This document shows positions 1 through 8,297 of a stretch of 37,791 bases of DNA, piece by piece (the first letter of the stretch is position 1; each line of letters opens with the position of its first letter). The translations under genes were made by a program, and so were the position numbers. Below the pieces are notes generated by a model. The model did not search any database. It saw nothing but the letters and a program-made list of their open reading frames with translations, and was not told where the DNA came from. Where the stretch lies: contig JAEEXX010000005.1 in assembly GCA_016287985.1 (NCBI GenBank), forward strand, positions 1 through 37,791, given 5' to 3'. This DNA comes from Candidatus Gastranaerophilales bacterium. Lineage in GTDB: Bacteria; Cyanobacteriota; Vampirovibrionia; Gastranaerophilales; Gastranaerophilaceae.

Positions 1-163
1 GAGAAGCCACCAAATCCTTGCCGGCACGAACTTTCTGTTTCTGGACATAATCGGAAGCTTTTCTTACCCACTGAGCAAATTGCTCTGTCACAAACTCCCT
101 GTCCGAAGTTGAGACGGAAAGAACAAATTTACCTTTTGTTACTTTGAATGAATATACAGACAT
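1..163 (-). CDS. Small protein, unrecognised family (3' part outside window)
   Basis: The reading frame starts at an ATG at 163 and stays open for 54 codons to the window edge, so the C-terminus is missing. It starts MSVYSFKVTKGKFVLSVSTS and continues with DREFVTEQFAQWVRKASDYV. A weak AAAGG lies about 12 nt upstream. It follows the 40-aa ORF at 196-318 by 32 nt on the same strand and is probably co-transcribed with it. The two proteins align without gaps over about 33 residues (Y..K..KG, then EFV.EQ and W), so they look like tandem diverged copies of one small domain. No function is recognised. The start is reasonably secure because no better start lies just upstream in frame. Confidence 0.6.
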   Translation of the reverse strand, partial: MSVYSFKVTKGKFVLSVSTSDREFVTEQFAQWVRKASDYVQKQKVRAGKDLVAS

Positions 164-195
164 TTGTACAACGATACCTTTCTTAACGGGATAAA

Positions 196-318
196 CTATT
201 TATCCTGCAAAAGTTCATCTCTCCATTTGTTGAGCTGTTCTTCAACAAACTCTAAATCGTCAGATTTGAGTTCTATTTCTATATCACCTTTTTTCATTTT
301 TAAAACGTATTCGTGCAT
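196..318 (-). CDS. 40-aa protein, paralogue of the adjacent ORF
   Basis: Short ORF with a very strong ribosome binding site (TAGGAGGGGCAT before the ATG), which supports real translation despite its size. The product is acidic and probably helical (starts MHEYVLKMKKGDIEIELKSD, ends with EFVEEQLNKWRDELLQDK). It is cytosolic by composition, with no signal peptide or membrane segment. It shares the Y..K..KG...EFV.EQ..W pattern with the protein encoded just downstream (1-163). No function is recognised. The divergent gene at 461 is transcribed the other way. Confidence 0.6.
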   Translation of the reverse strand: MHEYVLKMKKGDIEIELKSDDLEFVEEQLNKWRDELLQDK

Positions 319-360
319 ATGCCCCTCCTAACATAATGAGTTTAACATGAAACATGACAA

Positions 361-389
361 TTGTAAATTTATTTTATGTGTAGTATAAT
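361..389 (+). promoter_or_regulatory. Sigma70-type promoter for the matrixin-like gene
   Basis: TTGTAA (361-366), a 17-nt spacer and a perfect TATAAT (384-389) lie about 70 nt before the start codon at 461. Spacing and boxes match the vegetative consensus. Confidence 0.65.
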
Positions 390-460
390 TAGCGCAAAAA
401 TAAAATTTACATGTTTTATAGTATTTGTTGGAAAGTTACGAAAATGAGGTTATAAACAAA

Positions 461-1678
461 ATGAAAAAATTAGTTATTGGTACGTTCCTAATTGCTTTTG
501 GGGCTTTCGCATTAAATAGTGTACAATTAGCTCCGCAAGAACAACATTTCGGGTTACAAAAAACAGCAGCAATCACACTCGGATATGACAGATCAATGAG
601 TGAAAAAACAATAAAAGCTGCAGTTATTGACAGTTACTACAGACAAGTTTGCAAAAATGGACAAATCGTAAGGTGGAATAAGTCTTACATGCCTTTATCT
701 GTATACATTCAAGATTCAAAAGATGTTCCCGAATTTTACAGAGAGGTCGTTATGAATGCATATCTGGCTTGGCAAAGAGCAAGTGAAGGTATTGTGAGAT
801 TTCAGTTTGTAGAAGATCCTTCTCAAGCTGATATGAAGTGTTACTTCAAAAACGGTAATCCATCCGATGCCATAGGTGTACATGAATTTGCCGTAAACGG
901 AAACAGAATAACAAGTTCGACAATAACTTTCAGTAAAACTGACAAAAAAGGACACAGCCATGATTCCAAGCAGTTGTACTCTTCTGCACTACAGGAAGTA
1001 GGTCATTCAATCGGTCTGACCGGAAACAGTACGAGTATTTATGACGTTATGTATCCTATCGGAACAAAATTTAACACGGAAATTACAACAAGAGATTTAA
1101 AAACGTTGGCTTTAGTATACGCAACTATTCCTGATGCTACAAATATACCGCTTACACAGAGCGAAAAATCAATGTTGTTTACATCATCAGAAATTCTTTC
1201 TACATTGAATGTTCCTGTTGACGATAACACTAATTTGAATGAATATGTAGGGACAGATGTTGCTTCTCATTTGGCTTTGGCTGAGCAATACAGAAAACGT
1301 GCACAGTATGATAAGGCTGCACATGAGTACCAAATTGTAGCACAAACAAAATCCGACAACAGAAGCCGTTCGGAAGTATTCTATGAAATAGCAGTTATGT
1401 ATTTGGATGCAGAAATGTATGATGAAGCAAAAAGCGCTGCAGAAATAGCTTGGAATACGGATGAAAACGATTTAACAATCACTTTACCGCCGTTGCTTAA
1501 CTATTACATGAAACGTTCAAATACTGCAGTTCAGCAATTGGAAGAACTTTTAAAGAGCAACCCTTATAATAAATATGCTTACAAGCTTCTGTGCCAAATA
1601 TACAGAGATAAACACCACGAAAATCTTTTGAACTCAACAATCAGAAGATACGGAAAAACAGCGGGTGAAGTAGAATAA
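461..1678 (+). CDS. Exported matrixin-like protein with TPR-like C-terminus, zinc site degenerate
   Basis: 405 aa from the ATG at 461; an in-frame TTG at 425 is less likely because GAGG sits about 11 nt before 461 and the next residues (MKKLVIGTFLIAFGAFA) form a signal peptide. Residues about 35-210 match the matrixin/peptidase M10 fold, ending in LQEVGHSIGLTGNS and a Met-turn DVMYP. Families of this type normally read HExxHxxGxxH or HExxHxxGxxGH. Here the first His is Q178 and the last is N189, with only E179 and H182 left. Each change is one base from a His codon (CAG, AAC). Residues about 270-395 are helical and TPR-like. It probably acts outside the cytoplasm as a binding rather than proteolytic protein; that is inference. 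A strong terminator follows. Confidence 0.75.
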   Translation: MKKLVIGTFLIAFGAFALNSVQLAPQEQHFGLQKTAAITLGYDRSMSEKTIKAAVIDSYYRQVCKNGQIVRWNKSYMPLSVYIQDSKDVPEFYREVVMNAYLAWQRASEGIVRFQFVEDPSQADMKCYFKNGNPSDAIGVHEFAVNGNRITSSTITFSKTDKKGHSHDSKQLYSSALQEVGHSIGLTGNSTSIYDVMYPIGTKFNTEITTRDLKTLALVYATIPDATNIPLTQSEKSMLFTSSEILSTLNVPVDDNTNLNEYVGTDVASHLALAEQYRKRAQYDKAAHEYQIVAQTKSDNRSRSEVFYEIAVMYLDAEMYDEAKSAAEIAWNTDENDLTITLPPLLNYYMKRSNTAVQQLEELLKSNPYNKYAYKLLCQIYRDKHHENLLNSTIRRYGKTAGEVE

Positions 1679-1693
1679 TTTATAGATAAAATT

Positions 1694-1733
1694 AAAAAGG
1701 AGGATGGCTAAAAACATAGTCATCCTCCTTTTT
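1694..1733 (+). terminator. Rho-independent terminator after the matrixin-like gene
   Basis: A 13-bp perfect stem (1694-1706 with 1721-1733; AAAAAGGAGGATG) with a 14-nt loop, its descending arm ending in five T. It works in both directions by sequence, but it lies 16 nt after the stop of the plus-strand gene. Confidence 0.8.
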
Positions 1734-1804
1734 AAATAAAATATGTTATTGTAATCCGGCTTTCTTTTTGGGGAAAGATAAATATTAACAGCACATTTTA
1801 TGTA

Positions 1805-1838
1805 ATAAAGGAGGTGACTAATTAGTCACCTCCTTTAT
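1805..1838 (-). terminator. 34-nt perfect palindrome, terminator of the coiled-coil gene
   Basis: The two 17-nt halves (ATAAAGGAGGTGACTAA and its exact complement) leave no loop bases, so the RNA would form a long stem. It lies 27 nt beyond the stop of the minus-strand gene at 1865. The stem contains GGAGGTGA, a perfect anti-SD match, and its complement. T-richness after the stem is moderate on the minus strand. Confidence 0.65.
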
Positions 1839-1864
1839 CATATGCATTAAATTTTTTAATTTTA

Positions 1865-3964
1865 CTACTTAATTTCCGATATACTTGTATTTCCATCAAA
1901 CTGATATTTTATTTCACCGGATACTTTGTCTTTAACCCTTATGATCTTCCCATAGATTTCAAAATTACAGTCACTATAAAGTTTTTTGGCAGCTTTATAT
2001 TGTTCTCTTAAATCTTCAGGAACATCCGAGTCACTCTTTATCGCTTTTGCTGATAAAGGTTTATAAAGCTCTAATGCGTCATCACGATCGTAAGCAGCTC
2101 TGTCATGTTTTTTAACGGCTGCTTCCGCTTCTCGCTGTGTTATAACTCTTTCTGCTGCTATATTCGATTCTTTTTGGCCTTCTTCTGCCTTTGCTTTTGC
2201 TTTTTTGCTTCTGCGATTATCTTTGCTTGCATCAAATTTAGTATTGTCATCATCTTCACCAAGAACTTCTCTGGATGCATTACCTTTTTCATCTGTACGA
2301 CCCACTTTGTAATCTGCTCTGTCAGTCGCTTTCGCCAGCTTGTTCTTTTCTGTTTCATACGCTTTTTCTTCTATATTCTTTGCATCTTCATAAAATGCAT
2401 CAATTTCTTCTAAATTTTGTGAAATAAGAAGCAATTCGCTTGATTTGTCTGTTAACTTTCGTTTAATTTCGCCCAACTGACCTTCAAGAATTTCGTATTT
2501 TGCAACATCTTTCAAACCGTCAATTACACCTTGTCTGGACTTAGTAATCTGCTCACTTGCACTTGCGAATGATTGCATCTGAGTCTTTATATTCGGATAT
2601 TTGTTCATCAATCTGGTCATAGCACTTTCAACAGATTTTCTTTCATCTGCAGGTATGTTGACATAATCCCAAACATACTGACCATCTTGAGTTTTACCAA
2701 ATCTTATATTATCAAACTGGTTTGTTATGATTTCTTTATCACGAGCCTCGCGTGCAAATTGCCATCTGCCAAATTGTCCATATGAAGTAACTTCATCGGC
2801 ACTGATTTCATTTCCCTCAGCATCAGGTATAAACTCGACCTTATTCTTATTTTCAACATAATCAGTCAAAAATTCTTGATCATCACGCGATAAACTTACA
2901 TAGCTTTTTATAATATTTCTTGCTGAATTAGCAGTAATAATTTGTGTAGCTATTTTCTTATTCTGGTCATTTATGTTTTCTTTTGAAGCTTTTAATTTTT
3001 GTCCGAGAATTTCCAAACTTTCGTCAATTTTGCTTGCGGCTAAGCTTAAACTTGAACCAACTTTGCCAATTTGTTCATTTGTATTTTCAAGTGTTAAATT
3101 TTCAAGATTTAGAACATTAACACCTTCCACATTGCTCAAATTAATCCCTGGTTTATCACCTGTAGCGGTTTCACGTCTCAAATGTTCAGGTAGTGAAGAC
3201 TTTTCCATTACCTCTTGAAGAGTACAATCATTGTTATCTGTATCATTGAGGATTCTGTCTCTTAGAGAAGCTTTATTTACATCGTATTCAATACCTTTAA
3301 CTTCTGTGTTTTCTATATTATTATTACGCATAAAACTATTTTCAACGTATCTTCTTACATATTGTGACCATTCGTCTGTAGGATTGCCATTTTTGTCAAC
3401 TCCGCTATATTTCTGCATTTCTGCCAAATCAACTTTTGTTGCTCGATTTCTTAAATCAATACCTATATTTAACGCATCCGTTTGCGCTTTTACAATATCT
3501 GCTGAAGATTTTGCATTGTTGATACGATCATTAAATGCCTTTGCATTGAACGGATCTTTGCCGGTTTGAACTATTTCTTCTTTCGGTGTTTCTTTAACAG
3601 GAACTTCTTCTTTTACAACTACAGGTTCTTGTACTTGAATAGGTTCGTTGTTTTTCTTGGCTTGTTCGCCATACATTCTTGTAACTACATTGCCGGAAAC
3701 ACCTTCATCACCTTTGGATTGCAAGCGCTGCTTACCCGGTTTTATAGTATCTGTACTATAACTTTCCAATACAAACGTGTCGCCCATATAATTTGTGGAA
3801 GGTTCTTTTGATAATACTACAGCATTTGATGACGTTGCGTTATTTGAACTTGCTTTGACAGAGCCTGCTGCCAGAAGCGTTGCTGTTAAAATTGAACCTA
3901 GTCCAACTTTTCTAAGCATATTTTTTGATTCGAATTTTGTTGATGATACTGAATTTACTTGCAT
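1865..3964 (-). CDS. Large exported coiled-coil protein, paralogue of the 4091-6553 product
   Basis: 699 aa from the ATG at 3964, chosen because GGAGG lies 7 nt upstream; an earlier in-frame ATG at 3976 overlaps that binding site. The N-terminus has about 20 polar residues and then a hydrophobic stretch (VGLGSILTATLLAAGSVKA) followed by SSNN, a probable long signal peptide. Residues about 90-140 are disordered and Pro/Glu-rich. A conserved block follows (GKDPFNAKAFNDRI, then IVKAQTDALNIGIDLRN), then long charged helices with heptad character to about 560. A Lys/Glu/Asp-rich segment (REVLGEDDDNTKFDASKDNR) and a small C-terminal domain close the protein. The block order is the same in the 820-aa neighbour, with patches of identical DNA. 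No known family is recognised. It has its own upstream repeat element. Confidence 0.8.
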   Translation of the reverse strand: MQVNSVSSTKFESKNMLRKVGLGSILTATLLAAGSVKASSNNATSSNAVVLSKEPSTNYMGDTFVLESYSTDTIKPGKQRLQSKGDEGVSGNVVTRMYGEQAKKNNEPIQVQEPVVVKEEVPVKETPKEEIVQTGKDPFNAKAFNDRINNAKSSADIVKAQTDALNIGIDLRNRATKVDLAEMQKYSGVDKNGNPTDEWSQYVRRYVENSFMRNNNIENTEVKGIEYDVNKASLRDRILNDTDNNDCTLQEVMEKSSLPEHLRRETATGDKPGINLSNVEGVNVLNLENLTLENTNEQIGKVGSSLSLAASKIDESLEILGQKLKASKENINDQNKKIATQIITANSARNIIKSYVSLSRDDQEFLTDYVENKNKVEFIPDAEGNEISADEVTSYGQFGRWQFAREARDKEIITNQFDNIRFGKTQDGQYVWDYVNIPADERKSVESAMTRLMNKYPNIKTQMQSFASASEQITKSRQGVIDGLKDVAKYEILEGQLGEIKRKLTDKSSELLLISQNLEEIDAFYEDAKNIEEKAYETEKNKLAKATDRADYKVGRTDEKGNASREVLGEDDDNTKFDASKDNRRSKKAKAKAEEGQKESNIAAERVITQREAEAAVKKHDRAAYDRDDALELYKPLSAKAIKSDSDVPEDLREQYKAAKKLYSDCNFEIYGKIIRVKDKVSGEIKYQFDGNTSISEIK
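2294..2338. repeat. 45-nt exact repeat shared with 4526-4570
   Basis: Identical DNA in both paralogous coiled-coil genes, starting TGTACGACCCACTTTGTAAT and ending TTCGCCAG, within the segment that encodes KATDRADYKVGRT. Flanking codons differ, including at synonymous sites. Confidence 0.85.
3445..3507. repeat. 63-nt exact repeat shared with 5695-5757
   Basis: Identical DNA in both paralogues within the segment that encodes SADIVKAQTDALNIGIDLRN. It starts GATTTCTTAAATCAATACCT and ends TGCTGAAG. Sequence diverges at once on both sides. Confidence 0.85.
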
Positions 3965-4000
3965 AATTTCCTCCATTATATTAATTGTTCATATTAACAT

Positions 4001-4027
4001 TAAAACCCGTAAAAAAATTTTTTGCTA
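4001..4027 (-). promoter_or_regulatory. 27-nt upstream element, copy a (of the TAGCAAAAAA...ACGGGTTTTA type)
   Basis: Read on the minus strand: TAGCAAAAAA, two variable bases, then TTTTTACGGGTTTTA. It ends 37 nt before the start of the coiled-coil gene at 3964. The same 27-nt element with two base changes lies 34 nt before the unrelated gene starting at 13012. Probably a promoter or operator; the protein that reads it is unknown. Confidence 0.5.
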
Positions 4028-4034
4028 TTATTGT

Positions 4035-4061
4035 TAAAACTTGTAAAAATATTTTTTGCTA
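4035..4061 (-). promoter_or_regulatory. 27-nt upstream element, copy b
   Basis: A second, slightly diverged copy of the element at 4001-4027 in the same orientation, 34 nt start to start. ACGGG is replaced by ACAAG. Confidence 0.45.
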
Positions 4062-4090
4062 CTTAGTTACAAATCTAACAAATTAATTTA

Positions 4091-6553
4091 TTACAGTTTC
4101 ACTTGTCTAATTTCAGATAAACTTGTATTTTCATCAAACTCATATTTTACTTCCCCGGATTCTTTATCTTTAACTCTTATAGTATTTCCGTAAAGTTCCA
4201 AATCAAAATTACTAAATAGTCTTACCGCAACTCTGTACTGACTCTTTAAGTTTTCCGGCACACCGTTCTCGTCTGTTATTGTCCCTGCCGGTTTATACAT
4301 GTTAAGTGCATCATCTCTGTCATACACAGCACTGTCATGTTTTTTAACGGCTGCTTCCGCTTCTTGCTGTTTTATAACTCTTTCTGCTGCTTTATCTGCT
4401 TCTTTCTTGCCTTCCTCCGCCTTTTTGCCTGCTTTTTTGCTTCTGCGATTATCTTTGCTTGCATCGAATTTTGTATTGTCATCATCTTCACCGAGAACTT
4501 CTCTTGATTCGTTACCTTTTTCGTTTGTACGACCCACTTTGTAATCTGCTCTGTCAGTCGCTTTCGCCAGATTGTTCTTTTCTGTTTCATACGTTTTTTC
4601 TTCTGTATTTTTTGCAACTTCATAAAATTCATCAATTTCTTTTAGATTCTGTGAAATTAAAATCAATTCATCAGATTTTTCGTTTAGTTTTGTTTTAATT
4701 TCGTCCAATTGACTTCTTAAAACTTCATATTTAACAACATCTTTTAAACCGTCAATTGCACCTTGTCTTAACTCCGTAATTTGTTTACTTGCTTCTGCCA
4801 AAGCCTTCATTTCTTGCTCTATTCTTGGGTATGCATTCACCAATCTGGTCATTGCTGCTTCAACAGCTTCACGTTCTTCTTCCGGTACATAAGTATAATC
4901 CCATGTATATTTACCATCCTCAGTCATACCAAATCTCAGATTGTCAAATTGATTTGTTACAATTTCCTTATCTCCTGCTTCACGAGCGAATTTGCGTCTT
5001 CCGAAAGATTTATAGGTTGTATATTCTTCTTTGCCAATTTCATTTCCTTCCGCATCAGTTATTACATTTTTAATATTATCAATTAAAGCTTTATTATTTC
5101 TATATTCAGTGAGAAATTCTTTTTTCTCTTCCGAAGATAATTTTATTTCACCCTTTATAAGGCCCATCGCTGATTCGGCAGCTGTAATTTGTGTTCTGAT
5201 ATTCTCATTTTGAGAATCCACATTAGCAATTGAAGCTTTAATTTTTGAATCAAGAATTCCCAAACTTTCTTGAATTTTATCTGCAGCAACAGCAAGACTT
5301 TTACCAACCTTGTCTATTTGTTCGTTGGTATTTTTAAGTGTCAGATTTTCAATATTAAGAACATCCAAGCCTTCAATGTTATTCAAATTAAGTCCAGGTT
5401 CATCTCCGACTTTAGTTTCACGCATCAAATGCTGTGCAAAAGAAGAACCTTTTAATAAATCAACAAGCGTACACCGTTCGCTGTCTTCCTCTTTAATAAT
5501 TCTGTCAGCTAGGTTGTCTTTGCTTTTTAGATCGTATATATCACCATCGACTTTTTTATCGGCTATATTACACTTTTGCATAAAATCCGTTCCGGTATAA
5601 CGGTCTACATAATCATCCCATTCTTGAGTCGGATCACCATTCTTATACGTTCTGTTATATTGTTTCATTTCAGCCAAATCAACTTTTGTCGCTTGATTTC
5701 TTAAATCAATACCTATATTTAACGCATCCGTTTGCGCTTTTACAATATCTGCTGAAGGTTTACTACCTTCAATGCGACTTTTAAATGCTCCTGCATCGAA
5801 CGGGTCTTTGCCAGTCGGCACAGCTTCCTGTTTCGGAGCTTCTTCTTTTGCAACTTCTTCAACTACTGTTTCAACTTCTTCGGCAACTACTTTATCGTTA
5901 TCAACTGAAGATTTTTTAGAATTATCGATAACTCTTGTAACAGCATTATTCGCTACCCCCTGATCCCCGTAAGAAAATATCGGAGCTGCGGGTACTACAG
6001 ATTCAGTCTGTGGTTGTTCTATTTGAACTGCTTCTTTCGGTTTAAGTCCATCTATCACAGGCTCTTTTACAGGCGCTTTCTCCTCTTTCTGTTTCTCAGT
6101 GTTTTTCTGTTGTTTAGGAGAAATTACTTGTACAGAAGTTACTTGAGGCCGTTCTACCTCTACTATGCCTTCTGGTACAACTGAAGCCTGCCCTCCATCC
6201 TTTTTCTGAGGTTTTTCCGCCTTTACCTCAGTATTACTAAATTCTGCACCAAAAGCAGCTTTTATTAATGCAAATTCTTCTGATTCCGATAGTTCAATAG
6301 AACCACGTTTTACTATAAAATTACGGTGCCAATTATTACTGCTATAGTCACTGCCGCCAGTGAAGATTAATTTTTCATTATTAGCTTTTCTTACATCGTT
6401 TAATTCAGCAAATGTTGAAAGAATTCTGTTCCATTGTTCTCTATTAAACTTTAGGCTCATATTTGAATTTAATTCACCGTTTTTTTGCTTTTCTTTTAAC
6501 AAATTTAAGAAACCTGTTGTAATCCCGCCATTTTCAATCTTAATGTTTGCCAT
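4091..6553 (-). CDS. Large coiled-coil protein, paralogue of the 1865-3964 product
   Basis: 820 aa; AGGAG precedes the ATG at 6553 by about 10 nt. There is no signal peptide. Residues 1-110 form a separate polar domain (MANIKIENGGITTGFLNLLK) absent from the paralogue. Residues about 115-255 are low-complexity Pro/Glu/Val. The conserved block (GKDPFDAGAFKSRI, IVKAQTDALNIGIDLRN) follows, then long charged helices (coiled coil predicted by eye) and the acidic/basic segment REVLGEDDDNTKFDASKDNR. The C-terminal domain includes IRVKDKESGEVKYEFDENTS. Same architecture as the downstream paralogue but a different N-terminus, so export may differ between the two. No known family is recognised. Transcription probably starts from the GCAATT-N11-ACTTTAT type element at 6595-6622. 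Confidence 0.8.
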   Translation of the reverse strand: MANIKIENGGITTGFLNLLKEKQKNGELNSNMSLKFNREQWNRILSTFAELNDVRKANNEKLIFTGGSDYSSNNWHRNFIVKRGSIELSESEEFALIKAAFGAEFSNTEVKAEKPQKKDGGQASVVPEGIVEVERPQVTSVQVISPKQQKNTEKQKEEKAPVKEPVIDGLKPKEAVQIEQPQTESVVPAAPIFSYGDQGVANNAVTRVIDNSKKSSVDNDKVVAEEVETVVEEVAKEEAPKQEAVPTGKDPFDAGAFKSRIEGSKPSADIVKAQTDALNIGIDLRNQATKVDLAEMKQYNRTYKNGDPTQEWDDYVDRYTGTDFMQKCNIADKKVDGDIYDLKSKDNLADRIIKEEDSERCTLVDLLKGSSFAQHLMRETKVGDEPGLNLNNIEGLDVLNIENLTLKNTNEQIDKVGKSLAVAADKIQESLGILDSKIKASIANVDSQNENIRTQITAAESAMGLIKGEIKLSSEEKKEFLTEYRNNKALIDNIKNVITDAEGNEIGKEEYTTYKSFGRRKFAREAGDKEIVTNQFDNLRFGMTEDGKYTWDYTYVPEEEREAVEAAMTRLVNAYPRIEQEMKALAEASKQITELRQGAIDGLKDVVKYEVLRSQLDEIKTKLNEKSDELILISQNLKEIDEFYEVAKNTEEKTYETEKNNLAKATDRADYKVGRTNEKGNESREVLGEDDDNTKFDASKDNRRSKKAGKKAEEGKKEADKAAERVIKQQEAEAAVKKHDSAVYDRDDALNMYKPAGTITDENGVPENLKSQYRVAVRLFSNFDLELYGNTIRVKDKESGEVKYEFDENTSLSEIRQVKL

Positions 6554-6594
6554 AATATTAATCTCCTAAAAACTTTTATCCCCTGTGTATATAT

Positions 6595-6622
6595 ATAAAA
6601 ACATTTTGTTTTTAAAAATTGC
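6595..6622 (-). promoter_or_regulatory. Shared promoter-like motif, copy 1
   Basis: Minus strand: GCAATTTTTA, 11 nt, TTTTTAT followed by ATATATA. Ends 42 nt before the ATG at 6553. Same layout and spacing as the copies at 15956, 20539, 29768 and 35108. Confidence 0.55.
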
Positions 6623-6759
6623 TTTTTATATAACAACAACATGCTTATAAAAGGGGCTTAATACCTACAAAACCTATATTTCTAAGGATTTAATATTTCT
6701 TAACAATACTAATACAATATAACATGCATAATCGCTAATTTTTTATCAAATATGTACAA

Positions 6760-8085
6760 TTACAATACAACCTCAATTTCAAACGTTCGATTCCAAGGGT
6801 AAATGTATTTTGGGGTATATTTTAAATCAAATATTTCAAACAACTTTGATTCGTACGATTTCATAATCTCGCTTATATCACAGGGTTCTGTTATTTGAGC
6901 TCGTACATTTGCTTGATATGCCCAATCATCAAGGAATCTCATTATTTGCAATCTTTTAAATGCTTTTTTATTATATTGACTTGCCATATATGCAATTTTA
7001 ATTTCTGCCAGCAAACTTCCTATTGTATTCGCAGAGGTATTCCAGCCCGCATAGCCAATAAAATTTTTATCAATTTTTGGTAATAATTGCCTTACAAAAG
7101 CGTCATCTGAACCGTTTGCATATCTCACATCCGCAACTGCAAAAAGTTTGTCCGGGACCTTAAGTTCTTTATCATAAGGCAGAGTATCCCAACCCATGAC
7201 AAGTTCTCCCTGTTTATCACGAAAATTATTAACAAGCAAAACCAAATCCGCATCAGATTCTGCATTTACTTCTTTAAAACCGGCCAGATCCAACTGCCCT
7301 GACACGGATTTTGCAATTGAAACATCCTCATAATTCGATATCGAATCGGTACAATCCGGCTCTGTATATTTAACAAAAACACTTATATCTTTCTTTACCG
7401 AACGGGCTAAAAGAGTTAATGGAATCTCGTCTGCTCCGGTTTTAGTAAACCCGCCCAATCTCTCAAGTTCCTGCGCTTCTTGCACGTTTAACCCGTATTC
7501 AGCACAGTCGTCTTTTGAAAAAATCAGGGTATTAAAAAATCCTTCTTTTTGCCATTCTAAATATATTTTGTTTATCTCAAAATTTCTTCTTCTGGTATTC
7601 AAATAATCTGTTAATATTTCAGAAGGAATCTTCGAATAATCAGCATTACCGTATTTGTGTTCGTTATAAGAATATTCAAAAATATTTTTCCCAAATTCCG
7701 ACCAATACTCTTTTTCTTCTTCGTTGCAATTATTATTTGAAATTCTCATTATGCTCGAAAATGCATATATTTTTGCATTCTTTTCATTTAAAATTTCCTT
7801 AAATTGAAGTATTCTTTGCTTGATTTCATCAAAGGACTCTTCCCCTCTGCGGGAAGAAATTAATCCTCCGTATGCGATTGTATCCAAGGATACTATTATT
7901 GAATCGCATGTCGGAATTCTTTTAAGCCAATCAAAAATACCTGCAATATTAGCCGTTTTGGTCAAACTTCCCAAATAATCCCTTGGCGGTAATAACAATT
8001 CAATATCACCATCAATTGATACTATATCTTTAGGCAAATTATAGCACACCGGCCTGTTATCTATAGGTATAAAACCGATTCTCAT
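6760..8085 (-). CDS. DUF4127 family protein
   Basis: 441 aa, starting MRIGFIPIDNRPVCYNLP, the hallmark N-terminus of the DUF4127 family. Further matching segments are LLLPPRDYLG, SLDTIAYGGLISSRRG near residues 65-80, SSIMRISNN, and the mid-protein QLDLAGFKEVNAESDADLVLLVNN. There is no signal peptide or membrane segment, so it is cytosolic by sequence. The biochemical role of the family is not established. It ends about 200 bp before the coiled-coil gene on the same strand, with no clear terminator between. The ATG at 8085 has no Shine-Dalgarno sequence but sits 6 nt after an extended -10 box, so the mRNA may be leaderless. Confidence 0.85.
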   Translation of the reverse strand: MRIGFIPIDNRPVCYNLPKDIVSIDGDIELLLPPRDYLGSLTKTANIAGIFDWLKRIPTCDSIIVSLDTIAYGGLISSRRGEESFDEIKQRILQFKEILNEKNAKIYAFSSIMRISNNNCNEEEKEYWSEFGKNIFEYSYNEHKYGNADYSKIPSEILTDYLNTRRRNFEINKIYLEWQKEGFFNTLIFSKDDCAEYGLNVQEAQELERLGGFTKTGADEIPLTLLARSVKKDISVFVKYTEPDCTDSISNYEDVSIAKSVSGQLDLAGFKEVNAESDADLVLLVNNFRDKQGELVMGWDTLPYDKELKVPDKLFAVADVRYANGSDDAFVRQLLPKIDKNFIGYAGWNTSANTIGSLLAEIKIAYMASQYNKKAFKRLQIMRFLDDWAYQANVRAQITEPCDISEIMKSYESKLFEIFDLKYTPKYIYPWNRTFEIEVVL

Positions 8086-8091
8086 AGCATT

Positions 8092-8100
8092 ATCTTATCA
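8092..8100 (-). promoter_or_regulatory. Extended -10 box of a predicted leaderless mRNA (DUF4127 gene)
   Basis: Minus strand TGA-TAAGAT ends 6 nt before the ATG at 8085. TTAAAC lies 17 nt upstream as a weak -35. No SD sequence is present between box and start. Confidence 0.5.
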
Positions 8101-8297
8101 TACAATAGACATTTGTTTAATATTTAAAAACAAATTTTAGCCACTTAAGGGATAGCGCATGAATATCAATTCAAGTTAAATATTAGTATTAAATCTTTTT
8201 CATACTTCCAGCTATTCTTAATTCCAACAGACCTCTTATGAGGTCTTTTTTTTAACTTATATTGAATACATCATTCTGTATATTCCTTATCCCCCTA

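Noticed and set aside
8229-8253. Hairpin AGACCTC/GAGGTCT with a T run on the plus strand
   Set aside because: Terminator-shaped, but no plus-strand gene lies upstream, and on the minus strand (where the terminase gene ends) no T run follows. Not called as a feature.
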